From Saprospiraceae bacterium (GTDB lineage Bacteria > Bacteroidota > Bacteroidia > Chitinophagales > Saprospiraceae), in contig JABFRV010000054.1 in NCBI GenBank assembly GCA_013140975.1, positions 1 through 37,780 on the forward strand: a stretch of 37,780 bases of DNA, given 5' to 3'. Positions within the stretch are counted from its first letter, which is position 1. Each line of letters starts with the position of its first letter. The notes beneath the pieces were generated by a model. The model had not been told where the DNA came from. It made no database searches and saw only the letters and a program-made list of their open reading frames with translations. This document shows, piece by piece, positions 1-8,729 of this stretch. The translations under genes were made by a program, and so were the position numbers.

Positions 1-1260
1 ATCAAGTATATTATTATTATTAGAGTACAAAATAATTTGATCGTCATCATTGTTGAAAACCGGAAAAGAAGAAATACCCATTGTTCTGCCAAAAGGTTTA
101 AATTGCAAACTGTCTTTTGCAGAACAAAGAATCATAAATTCACCGGGATCTAAATATTCTTTTTTAAATGGAGACGAAGGATTACCACCATCAGATATTC
201 TTAATCCTTCAAGATTGATTTTCTTATTGCTTCTGTTAAATATTTCGACATATTCGGCTGCAGGCAATGCAACTGCAGGATCCGGATCAGCCATTATTTC
301 ACTAATTATTATGTCGCCCTGCTCTGGGAATTGATCAAATACTGCATCAAATTTATATTGTTTTTCAGCGGTTATATTATTGCCTGATAAATCTCTGACA
401 TTGATATATGTCAGTATATAATTTTTACTGAGTACAAATTCATTCGGAAACTCCAGGTTCATTTGATTCTCTGATACTATTTCGATTCGAACAGGATTGC
501 CAATTGATTGTATTTGAAAATTAGAGATTGTTTTTGCTGATGTTGTGTCAATCTTTTCATTCCAATTGATTTGAATAGTTTTTGTATTTAATATACTATG
601 TCCTATTATTTCCGGACTTTCTTTGTCTATAAATGGTACATCAACAGAAATATCATCAAAAATAAATTTATCAGCACGGGTAGATGTATATGTACATTGT
701 AATCCAAAATAAGATTTTGGAAACTTCATATAAAGGCTATCCTTTAAAATAATTGTTTCGGAAAAATTTCGATTTCCGGTGTAATCACATTGAATAATCC
801 AGGAACTATCTATAGTTCGGGCTGCAAGAATATATGCTCTTGAAGGGTCTGAGCTAAGCTTACTTAATTCTCCCTGTCCCAGTATTATATTTTTATTTGT
901 CGATTGAGCGTAAAATTTCCAGTTATCGTTGGATCCGTTTTCACCGATCTCAAAATAATAGGCCTGACTTGAAATTGGATCTATCTGATCCATCGATAGA
1001 TAAATTCTTAGTTTGTTGGTGGCAGACGGTGCGAACTTCATTTCGAAGTAAAGGGCCCATTCTGTATCAGGATTTTCGCTTGTTTCGCGATAAATAAATT
1101 TATCACCGGAGTCATTAGCAGATAATTGTAACATCTTATTTTGGGTAATTGTAAAAGAGTTTGTGTCTCCTTTCCAATTTTGAAGATGCCCCATGGAAAA
1201 ATCCTCTTTCCATTGTGCACAAAGGCTCAAAGGCAATAGGCAAAACCATAGTATTTTCAT
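1..1260 (-). CDS. Secreted lamin-tail-domain protein, partial (3' end beyond window)
   Basis: An uninterrupted minus-strand frame runs from an ATG at 1260 to the window edge (420 codons, no stop), so the C-terminus is missing. Residues 1-16 form a signal peptide (MKILWFCLLPLSLCAQ). About residues 17-200 look like a jelly-roll/LamG-like region with aromatic beta-strand sequence. About residues 205-300 resemble an SbsA-type Ig-like domain (ESPEI...INWNEKID...). A lamin-tail domain follows, seen in GDIIISEIMADPDP, AEYVEIFNRSNK and LDPGEFMILC. Such proteins in Bacteroidota are large, exported and often end in a type IX sorting domain, which would lie outside this window. The function is not known; surface attachment or a nuclease/phosphatase partner domain are possibilities. 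It is divergent from asd with 63 bp between them. Confidence 0.85.
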   Translation of the reverse strand, partial: MKILWFCLLPLSLCAQWKEDFSMGHLQNWKGDTNSFTITQNKMLQLSANDSGDKFIYRETSENPDTEWALYFEMKFAPSATNKLRIYLSMDQIDPISSQAYYFEIGENGSNDNWKFYAQSTNKNIILGQGELSKLSSDPSRAYILAARTIDSSWIIQCDYTGNRNFSETIILKDSLYMKFPKSYFGLQCTYTSTRADKFIFDDISVDVPFIDKESPEIIGHSILNTKTIQINWNEKIDTTSAKTISNFQIQSIGNPVRIEIVSENQMNLEFPNEFVLSKNYILTYINVRDLSGNNITAEKQYKFDAVFDQFPEQGDIIISEIMADPDPAVALPAAEYVEIFNRSNKKINLEGLRISDGGNPSSPFKKEYLDPGEFMILCSAKDSLQFKPFGRTMGISSFPVFNNDDDQIILYSNNNNILD

Positions 1261-1297
1261 ATTCTTCCCTTCATTACAATATTCGCTCAAACATAAC

Positions 1298-1305
1298 TAT
1301 TTTTG
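1298..1305 (+). promoter_or_regulatory. Bacteroidota-type -7 element of asd
   Basis: TATTTTTG matches the Bacteroidota -7 consensus TAnnTTTG at all fixed positions and ends 18 bases before the asd ATG. No convincing TTG -33 element is seen at the usual distance. The call rests on a short motif in AT-rich DNA plus its position. Confidence 0.5.
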
Positions 1306-1323
1306 CAGATTCAGAGTTAAAAT

Positions 1324-2319
1324 ATGAAGTTAGCAATTGTAGGAGTTAGTGGTCTAGTAGGCACAGAATTATTAAAAGTTCTTGACGAGTTAAATTTTGA
1401 AATAAACCAACTTATTCCGGTAGCGTCTGAAAGGTCTGTCGGAAATTATATTCGTTATAAAAATAATGACTACCAAATTATTGGGATGAAAGATGCAATT
1501 GCACTTCGTCCGGATATAGCCATTTTTTCTGCTGGTGGTGATACATCATTGCAATGGGCTCCTGAATTTGAAGCTGTTGGAACATATGTAATTGATAATT
1601 CATCCGCATGGAGAATGAACGAACGTTGTCCTCTTGTTGTGCCGGAGATTAATTCATCTGCAATTACCAGCAACACGAAAATTATTGCTAATCCTAATTG
1701 CTCAACGATTCAGATGGTCGTCGCTTTAAATCCATTGCATAAAGAATATGGTATTGATAGAATTGTAGTTTCAACTTATCAGTCTTTTACAGGAACCGGA
1801 ATGAAGGCTGTTAAACAGTACAATGCTGAAAAAAACAATCAACCTGTACCTGAACCCAGAGCTTACAAACATCCCATTTTTGAAAACTGTATTCCTCAAT
1901 GTGATGTCTTTCTTCCTAATGATTACACCAAAGAAGAAATGAAGCTGGTAAATGAACCTCGAAAAATTCTTGGAGATCCTTCCTTAAGAATTACGGCTAC
2001 TGCTGTAAGAGTTCCTGTCTTTGGCGGACATTCTGAGTCAGTAAACGTGAGCTTTAAGAATGCGATAGACATCGATAAAGTTCGCCAAATCCTCGATAAT
2101 TCTCCGGGAATCGCACTTATGGATAATCCATCGGAATCCGTTTATCCAACGCCTTTACAAGCGCATAACCGGAACGAAGTATTGGTTGGAAGGGTGAGAT
2201 TGGATAATTCTCAAGCCAACACACTTAATTTATGGATTACTGCTGATAATCTTCGAAAAGGGGCTGCAACCAATGCCATACAAATTGCCCAATCACTTGT
2301 TAGTCAAAACCTTATATAA
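1324..2319 (+). CDS. asd: Aspartate-semialdehyde dehydrogenase
   Basis: The enzyme reduces L-aspartyl-4-phosphate to aspartate-semialdehyde with NADPH, the branch point to lysine/diaminopimelate, threonine and methionine. At 331 residues it has the usual family length. The N-terminal Rossmann motif is GVSGLVG (residues 7-13). The active-site cysteine is C126 in NPNCSTIQ, and the acid/base histidine is H236 in GGHSESV. The segment KEEMKLVNEPRKI (from about residue 203) supplies the conserved substrate-binding Lys/Glu. The start is preceded by its own -7 element, so it is probably transcribed alone or together with the coiled-coil gene downstream. All key residues are present. Confidence 0.97.
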   Translation: MKLAIVGVSGLVGTELLKVLDELNFEINQLIPVASERSVGNYIRYKNNDYQIIGMKDAIALRPDIAIFSAGGDTSLQWAPEFEAVGTYVIDNSSAWRMNERCPLVVPEINSSAITSNTKIIANPNCSTIQMVVALNPLHKEYGIDRIVVSTYQSFTGTGMKAVKQYNAEKNNQPVPEPRAYKHPIFENCIPQCDVFLPNDYTKEEMKLVNEPRKILGDPSLRITATAVRVPVFGGHSESVNVSFKNAIDIDKVRQILDNSPGIALMDNPSESVYPTPLQAHNRNEVLVGRVRLDNSQANTLNLWITADNLRKGAATNAIQIAQSLVSQNLI

Positions 2320-2467
2320 AGCTTCACAAATTAAGAGCTTTCAACCGATTTAAATTTTAGAAAAAGTCAAGAAATGGTTTGATTTTTGCATCCCTATTTT
2401 ACTCGCTTCAGCATGGAAAGAAGTGAATTGAATATTGTTTTTTTGACCTTCGAAATAGAATGTGATT

Positions 2468-3913
2468 ATGCGTACAAGATTAGTAGTATGGGGAACTAAC
2501 AGTAAGGATGAGAAAGTCCTTCTTGGTATCTCTTTAAATGCCGACGACAATAAGATTAACCTGGTTTCAATTCCTGCAAAAGATTGCACGGAAGAGTTTT
2601 ATAACCAGATGATGAATCAATGGCGAGAGGGAGCTGATTTGGAGTTACCGGCTTCAACGGAAAAGAGAACTTTAGAACTAACAATGTCTGAAAGTATTCT
2701 CCCCGAAGACTTTCGTGTAGAAAAATCCGACACCATTCAGCGTGCTCAAATGGAATGGCATTTTCTTGTTTTGAGTACAAAGTTGTACCGCAATTTTAAG
2801 TCTGAATTAGAAGATATGTCTACAAAAGTCAGATCTCTTGAAAATTATGACAAGACAGTTTGGGATGATCTTAAAGGGCTTTGGGACAATATTCAAAAAC
2901 ACATTTTTGACAGAAACATAATTCGCGATCATTCAGATTCATTGCGTGAAAAATCAAATGCACTTTTTGAAGAATTAAAAAAACTTCGTTCTTCTATCGA
3001 ACAAGAATTTAATACCAAAAGTGCAGCGATTCTTGAAGCATTTAATGCTAAAATGGAAGAAATTAATTCGAGAATTGAATCTGGTGGTGTTCTTAAATTG
3101 ATTTTTGATGATCTCAAAAAAATTCAGGAAGAGTATCGTTCTCAATCAATGATGAAAGATGATCGAAATAAGTTGTCGAGAAAACTTGATGAAGCATTTA
3201 ATACTGTCAGAGAGAAAAGGAATTCCGGAAATCCAAACAACAAAGAAGGAAATCAATTTCAAGGTGGTGCATTAGGAAGAATTACAGCACGTTTAAAAGG
3301 CCTGGAAGATGCAGTTAAAAAAATTGAGAGATCCATTGAATATGATCAAAAAGACATCGATTTTGAAAATAAAAGAATTCAATCTTCTTCGGGACAATTA
3401 GAAGCACAGATACGTGTTGCGAAAATTAAAATGATTGAAGATCGAATTAAATCTAAAAAAGAAAAACTCGATGAACTGAACAAAATAAAATTATCTCTTG
3501 ATAAGACAACTGACTCTTTAAAAAAGAAAGAAGAAAAACGCATTAAAAAAACAGAAGAAAAGGTCATTCGAAAAGTTGAAGAAGAAAAAATAAAAGCACG
3601 CGTAGAAGAAGAAATTCAAGCCAAGCAAGCTGAAAATACAGTTGTTGAAGACAAATTGATAAAGGCTGCTGAAGAAATTAAAGAATCAAAGCGACCAAGA
3701 AAAAAAATAACAACTCCAGTTGTTGAAGAAAATACTTCTACTACTGATGAGCAACTTGAATCAGAAGAAATTTCTCTTTCAGTAGAAGATGAATTAGAAG
3801 CCAATAAAATTGCTGATTCAATTGATGAATTAATTGATACAGCTCTCGAAGACAACAATGCTCCTTCTGATGAATCTCAGGCTCCGGATGAAAGTACAGG
3901 AAAAGGGGAATAG
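2468..3913 (+). CDS. Long coiled-coil protein of unknown function
   Basis: I do not recognise a family. The ATG at 2468 gives 481 residues; an in-frame GTG at 2462 is an alternative start. The first about 100 residues are a compact mixed region (MRTRLVVWGTNSKDEKVLLG...) that looks like a small folded domain. About residues 100-390 are almost all heptad-rich helix with many Lys/Glu/Arg residues, broken by a Gly/Asn-rich linker near residue 250 (RNSGNPNNKEGNQFQGG). The end is acidic and Ser/Thr-rich (from about residue 400) and looks disordered. There is no signal peptide or membrane segment, so it is likely cytoplasmic. The dimeric coiled coil suggests a scaffold or nucleoid/cytoskeletal role, but nothing shows this. 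It converges on the ald-like gene. Confidence 0.8.
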   Translation: MRTRLVVWGTNSKDEKVLLGISLNADDNKINLVSIPAKDCTEEFYNQMMNQWREGADLELPASTEKRTLELTMSESILPEDFRVEKSDTIQRAQMEWHFLVLSTKLYRNFKSELEDMSTKVRSLENYDKTVWDDLKGLWDNIQKHIFDRNIIRDHSDSLREKSNALFEELKKLRSSIEQEFNTKSAAILEAFNAKMEEINSRIESGGVLKLIFDDLKKIQEEYRSQSMMKDDRNKLSRKLDEAFNTVREKRNSGNPNNKEGNQFQGGALGRITARLKGLEDAVKKIERSIEYDQKDIDFENKRIQSSSGQLEAQIRVAKIKMIEDRIKSKKEKLDELNKIKLSLDKTTDSLKKKEEKRIKKTEEKVIRKVEEEKIKARVEEEIQAKQAENTVVEDKLIKAAEEIKESKRPRKKITTPVVEENTSTTDEQLESEEISLSVEDELEANKIADSIDELIDTALEDNNAPSDESQAPDESTGKGE

Positions 3914-3970
3914 ATGTTAATAGTTTTTAGAATCTAAGGTCTAGGAATTCGTTTAATATAAAATAGAATT

Positions 3971-5182
3971 CTAAAACCCCGTTGTCAGTAACAATTCTAA
4001 ATTGGTATATTTTATACCGAATCTTTCACTTAGATATTTATTGGTTAAGCAGCCTCTGTAAGTATATATTCCATTTTGAAAACCTTTATTAGAATAAAGC
4101 AATTGCTCAATGCCTCCAACCTCGCCGGCTTTTTTAAGAAGCGTTGAGATTATATTACTCATACCAGACGAAGCGGTGCGGGAAACTTTAGAAGCTATAT
4201 TGGGTACAGCATAATGGATTACACCGTGAATGATTCGAATGGGTTTATCATGCGTTGTAACCTGACTCGTTTCGAAGCAACCTCCCTGATCAATACTCAC
4301 ATCAATAACTACGGATCCTTGTTTCATTTTGGCTACCATTTCTTCCGTTACGACCATGGGTGTCCTTCCGTCTTTAGAATGAATTGCTCCGATTACTACA
4401 TCTGCACTTATCAACTGCCTCAAGAGAGGTACTGGATCTAATGAAGAAGTATAAAGTTGTCTTCCAATTGCATTCTGAATTCTTATGAGCTTATGAATTT
4501 CGTCATCAAAGATTCTGACGGAAGCTCCTAAGGCTAAGGCTGCTCTGGTTGCAAATTCCGCTACTGCTCCCGCGCCAAGTATAAGGACTTTTGCGGGTGG
4601 AACACCAGATATTCCTCCGAGAAGCACTCCTCTTCCTCCAGCTCCGTTGCACAATAATTCAGCTGCTGTATGAATAACTGCTAACCCGGCAATCTCACTC
4701 ATTATTCTCACTAGTGGATATGAACCATCTTCTGATTTTAAATATTCCATAGCGATAGCTGTCACTCTTTTGTGCCGAAGTGCCTGTAAATATTCATTGT
4801 TAATCAACGGCATCTGTAAAGGTGAAATCAACACCTGGTTGCTCCTGAAAAGTGCTATCTCATCCAAAGTCGGAGGTATGACTTTTATGATTATATCGGA
4901 TTGAAAAACCTGCTCCTTGTTATTGCTTACTTCTGCCCCGGCTTCCGTAAAATCCAAATCTGTAAAATTGGATCTTTCGCCTGCACTTGCTTCAACTATC
5001 ACCTGGTGACCCATTGCTACAAGCTTATGAATAGAATGGGGCACTAGAGCAATTCTATTTTCATCCTCATAAATTTCTTTTGGAATTCCAATTACAAAAG
5101 TGCTCTTTGCTTTCTCTAGTTGAATCCTTTGTAGTTGTGTTTGAAATATCCCTTCACTTGTTTTAAAAATCTGAGGACTCAT
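3971..5182 (-). CDS. ald: Alanine dehydrogenase/PNT-family oxidoreductase, divergent active site
   Basis: The protein has 403 residues against about 370 for typical alanine dehydrogenase, with an extra N-terminal stretch of about 25 residues. The family N-terminal signature (IGIPKEIYEDENRIALVP), the pyruvate-site R43 and K100, the GGRGVLLGG loop, and DQGGCFETS with the catalytic-region D298 are all present. Two family residues differ. The catalytic His of the usual YLHLA motif is Gln123 (PLQMP), and the Rossmann GxGxxG ends in Ala (GAGAVA, 203-208). Gln at the first site is seen in transhydrogenase alpha subunits, but the following EDGSYPLVRIMSEIAG block is alanine-dehydrogenase-like. The expected reaction is alanine + NAD+ + H2O to pyruvate + NH4+ + NADH, but activity or substrate may have changed. 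Its ATG overlaps the tsaE stop by four bases (ATGA), so the two are translationally coupled. Confidence 0.85.
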   Translation of the reverse strand: MSPQIFKTSEGIFQTQLQRIQLEKAKSTFVIGIPKEIYEDENRIALVPHSIHKLVAMGHQVIVEASAGERSNFTDLDFTEAGAEVSNNKEQVFQSDIIIKVIPPTLDEIALFRSNQVLISPLQMPLINNEYLQALRHKRVTAIAMEYLKSEDGSYPLVRIMSEIAGLAVIHTAAELLCNGAGGRGVLLGGISGVPPAKVLILGAGAVAEFATRAALALGASVRIFDDEIHKLIRIQNAIGRQLYTSSLDPVPLLRQLISADVVIGAIHSKDGRTPMVVTEEMVAKMKQGSVVIDVSIDQGGCFETSQVTTHDKPIRIIHGVIHYAVPNIASKVSRTASSGMSNIISTLLKKAGEVGGIEQLLYSNKGFQNGIYTYRGCLTNKYLSERFGIKYTNLELLLTTGF

Positions 5183-5640
5183 TGATTGTCGTTTGTTAGT
5201 CTATATTTTCGTTTTCCCTCTTTTGTATTTTCGATAAAAATGTTGATAACAGATTCATCCTGTAACAAAGGTAATATGATTTCCGGCCATTCTATAATAC
5301 ATTTTGAATCATCTTCCAGTATTTCTTCAATTCCAATTTCAAGTGCTTCCTCTACATTACGAATTCTAAATAAATCAAGGTGATATAATTTTCGTATTCC
5401 ATGTTTGTTAGTAATAAAATGATATTCATTAACTAAAGTATACGTTGGGCTAGATGCTTCTTTAGCTTCACCTAACAATCCTGCAATACTTCTTACAAGT
5501 GTTGTTTTTCCACTTCCCATTTCTCCCCGAAGAAGCCATATTCTATAAGGAGATAATTCTTTAAGCATTGCATTTGCAATTTCACCGACCTCATCAATTC
5601 CTGCAATATATTCAATGTTTATCATATTCATTTTATTCAT
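5179..5640 (-). CDS. tsaE: tRNA t6A37 threonylcarbamoyladenosine biosynthesis ATPase TsaE
   Basis: TsaE is the P-loop ATPase that works with TsaB, TsaD and TsaC to make N6-threonylcarbamoyladenosine at position 37 of ANN-decoding tRNAs. The 153 residues fit the family. The Walker A motif GEMGSGKTTLV lies at about residues 39-49, and it is followed by the TsaE hallmark SSPTYTLVNEY. The Walker B-like region is LYHLDLFRI, and the C-terminal IEWPE motif is present. The gene is 14 bp downstream of marR and overlaps the ald-like gene, so the three probably form one operon. The other Tsa genes are not in the window. Confidence 0.96.
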   Translation of the reverse strand: MNKMNMINIEYIAGIDEVGEIANAMLKELSPYRIWLLRGEMGSGKTTLVRSIAGLLGEAKEASSPTYTLVNEYHFITNKHGIRKLYHLDLFRIRNVEEALEIGIEEILEDDSKCIIEWPEIILPLLQDESVINIFIENTKEGKRKYRLTNDNQ

Positions 5641-5654
5641 TAAAAGAAAGAAGT

Positions 5655-6083
5655 TTAATTTTCAGAATTGTCCTTAATAATTTGAATCAATCTTTTATAA
5701 TTCTTGTTTCCAATTTTATTTTTAAGTACTTCATTTTGTTCTTTGAATAAATTTTTAATTGTTTCAATTAATTTCCAGGCTTTATCACTTAACTGAATGA
5801 GGTATGCTCTGCTATCAACTGGATCTTTCGTTTTAATTAAATATTTTTTTTTAATCAGATATGCAATACTCACTCCTACACTTTGCTTTGTGATGAATAG
5901 TTTATCTGCAATTTGCTTTTGGTTTGATCCAAATTCTCTGTCAACTACAAGTAAAATTAATAAATGTGGACGCTGTAAGTCTTGCGGTATTTTTTCATTC
6001 TTATTATTTTCAAGATATTGTAAATATACTTCTGAGTGAGTATGAAAGTAAGTAAATATGGATATAGGATCTGGTTTACTCAT
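5655..6083 (-). CDS. MarR-family transcriptional regulator
   Basis: The ATG at 6083 gives MSKPDPISIF... and 142 residues; a start at 6098 would fall inside the -7 element and is unlikely. It is a winged-helix regulator: the recognition-helix region is NQKQIADKLFITKQSVGVSI (about residues 62-81), followed by the wing KTKDPVDSRAYLIQLSDK with the conserved D-R pair. Dimerisation helices flank this region. The target and ligand cannot be told from sequence. A palindrome and a repeated 10-mer lie just upstream, which suggests it represses itself and perhaps influences gyrB on the other side. It heads the marR-tsaE-ald operon. Confidence 0.92.
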   Translation of the reverse strand: MSKPDPISIFTYFHTHSEVYLQYLENNKNEKIPQDLQRPHLLILLVVDREFGSNQKQIADKLFITKQSVGVSIAYLIKKKYLIKTKDPVDSRAYLIQLSDKAWKLIETIKNLFKEQNEVLKNKIGNKNYKRLIQIIKDNSEN

Positions 6084-6087
6084 ACCA

Positions 6088-6095
6088 CAAAGATA
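6088..6095 (-). promoter_or_regulatory. -7 element of marR, implying a very short or absent leader
   Basis: On the minus strand TATCTTTG matches TAnnTTTG exactly. It ends only four bases before the ATG at 6083, so with normal spacing transcription would start at or next to the start codon, giving a leaderless or nearly leaderless mRNA. Confidence 0.5.
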
Positions 6096-6101
6096 CAATT
6101 G

Positions 6102-6140
6102 GTAAGTTAATCTTACTATAATAGTAATTAAATCTTACTA
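6102..6140. promoter_or_regulatory. Candidate MarR operator between marR and gyrB
   Basis: Three overlapping symmetries are visible. TTACTAT-A-ATAGTAA (6113-6127) is a perfect 7+1+7 palindrome. GTAAG...CTTAC (6102-6116) is an inverted repeat with a five-base spacer. AATCTTACTA is directly repeated at 6109-6118 and 6131-6140, a 22-bp period, which is two helical turns. The cluster sits just upstream of the marR -7 element, where a self-repressing MarR dimer pair would bind. Binding is inferred. Confidence 0.5.
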
Positions 6141-6226
6141 AATGCATCGTAAATGGGTCTTTATTTTGGCATTAAAACGCCTTTGTAAGCGGTTCATTTT
6201 CTTTCAAAAATCTCCCTTATTTACAT

Positions 6227-6234
6227 TATCTTCG
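6227..6234 (+). promoter_or_regulatory. Probable -7 element of gyrB
   Basis: TATCTTCG differs from TAnnTTTG at one base and ends 23 bases before the gyrB ATG. It is a weak call by itself. Confidence 0.35.
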
Positions 6235-6254
6235 CATTCAATTTTTTTATCTAA

Positions 6255-8195
<1,941 letters not shown>

Positions 8196-8213
8196 AAGAT
8201 TCAACTTCTAATC

Positions 8214-8624
8214 TTACCAGACGTATTGTTTCTTATTCATCAGTAAGGCTTCGCCAGTGAATGTCTGATCCTTGGTATCTAATTCAAAGATTGCACAATC
8301 GTAAAGGATTCGGTTTTTCTCCGGAAAAATTTCTTTTACCGTAATAACAGCCTCATATTGGGTTTCAACAAACATTGGCTTAAGCCACTGCATAGTTTGC
8401 TTCAAATAAACATGTCCATCAGCTTTCCATAAGGCTCCAAATATCTTCGTAAATACGGAGCCCCCTAAAAATCCATGAATTATACATCTGCCAAACATGC
8501 TATTTTTCCCCGTATTCTCGTCAATATGTAATGGATTTGTATCTCCCGATACTTTGGCATATAAATTGACGTCTTCTTGAGTGTAACTAAACTGATGTCT
8601 GAATTGATCTCCTTTTTGTAGCAT
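8214..8624 (-). CDS. phaJ: (R)-specific enoyl-CoA hydratase, MaoC/PhaJ type
   Basis: The protein has 136 residues with a single hot-dog fold. The hydratase-2 signature appears as YAKVSGDTNPLHID (residues 26-39), carrying the catalytic Asp/His pair. GRCIIHGFLGGSVF forms the central helix. PhaJ hydrates trans-2-enoyl-CoA to (R)-3-hydroxyacyl-CoA, the monomer for PHA synthase, drawing from beta-oxidation or crotonyl-CoA. It sits back to back with phaE with about 105 bp between the start codons, which strongly supports a role in PHA synthesis rather than in other MaoC reactions. No ketothiolase or acetoacetyl-CoA reductase genes are seen here. Confidence 0.85.
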   Translation of the reverse strand: MLQKGDQFRHQFSYTQEDVNLYAKVSGDTNPLHIDENTGKNSMFGRCIIHGFLGGSVFTKIFGALWKADGHVYLKQTMQWLKPMFVETQYEAVITVKEIFPEKNRILYDCAIFELDTKDQTFTGEALLMNKKQYVW

Positions 8625-8674
8625 CTTAACTATAATTAATAAATTGTTGACAGTGAATCAGGTAACTATTGATG

Positions 8675-8682
8675 TAATTTTG
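8675..8682 (+). promoter_or_regulatory. -7 element of phaE
   Basis: TAATTTTG matches TAnnTTTG exactly, and TTGTTGACA at 8644-8652 is a possible -33 element 22 bases upstream. It leaves an untranslated leader of about 40 bases before the ATG at 8730. Confidence 0.5.
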
Positions 8683-8729
8683 CGTCGCAAGAATAGTACA
8701 AATTATAATAAAAATATTAAAAATCTAAT

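Noticed and set aside
3925-3976. Inverted repeat TTTTAGAAT/ATTCTAAAA between the coiled-coil gene and the Ald-like gene
   Set aside because: The arms are 34 bases apart, AT-rich, and overlap the Ald-like stop codon. It could be a weak shared terminator, but evidence is too thin.
3971-5182. Transhydrogenase alpha subunit (PntA) instead of Ald
   Set aside because: The Gln resembles PntA, but the protein lacks PntA length and partner genes, and the EDGSYPLVRIMSEIAG, GGRGVLLGG and DQGGCFETS blocks are alanine-dehydrogenase-like.
8196-8215. AAGATT/AATCTT hairpin between gyrB and phaJ
   Set aside because: The six-base AT-rich stem has no T tract and overlaps the end of phaJ, so it is not a supported terminator.
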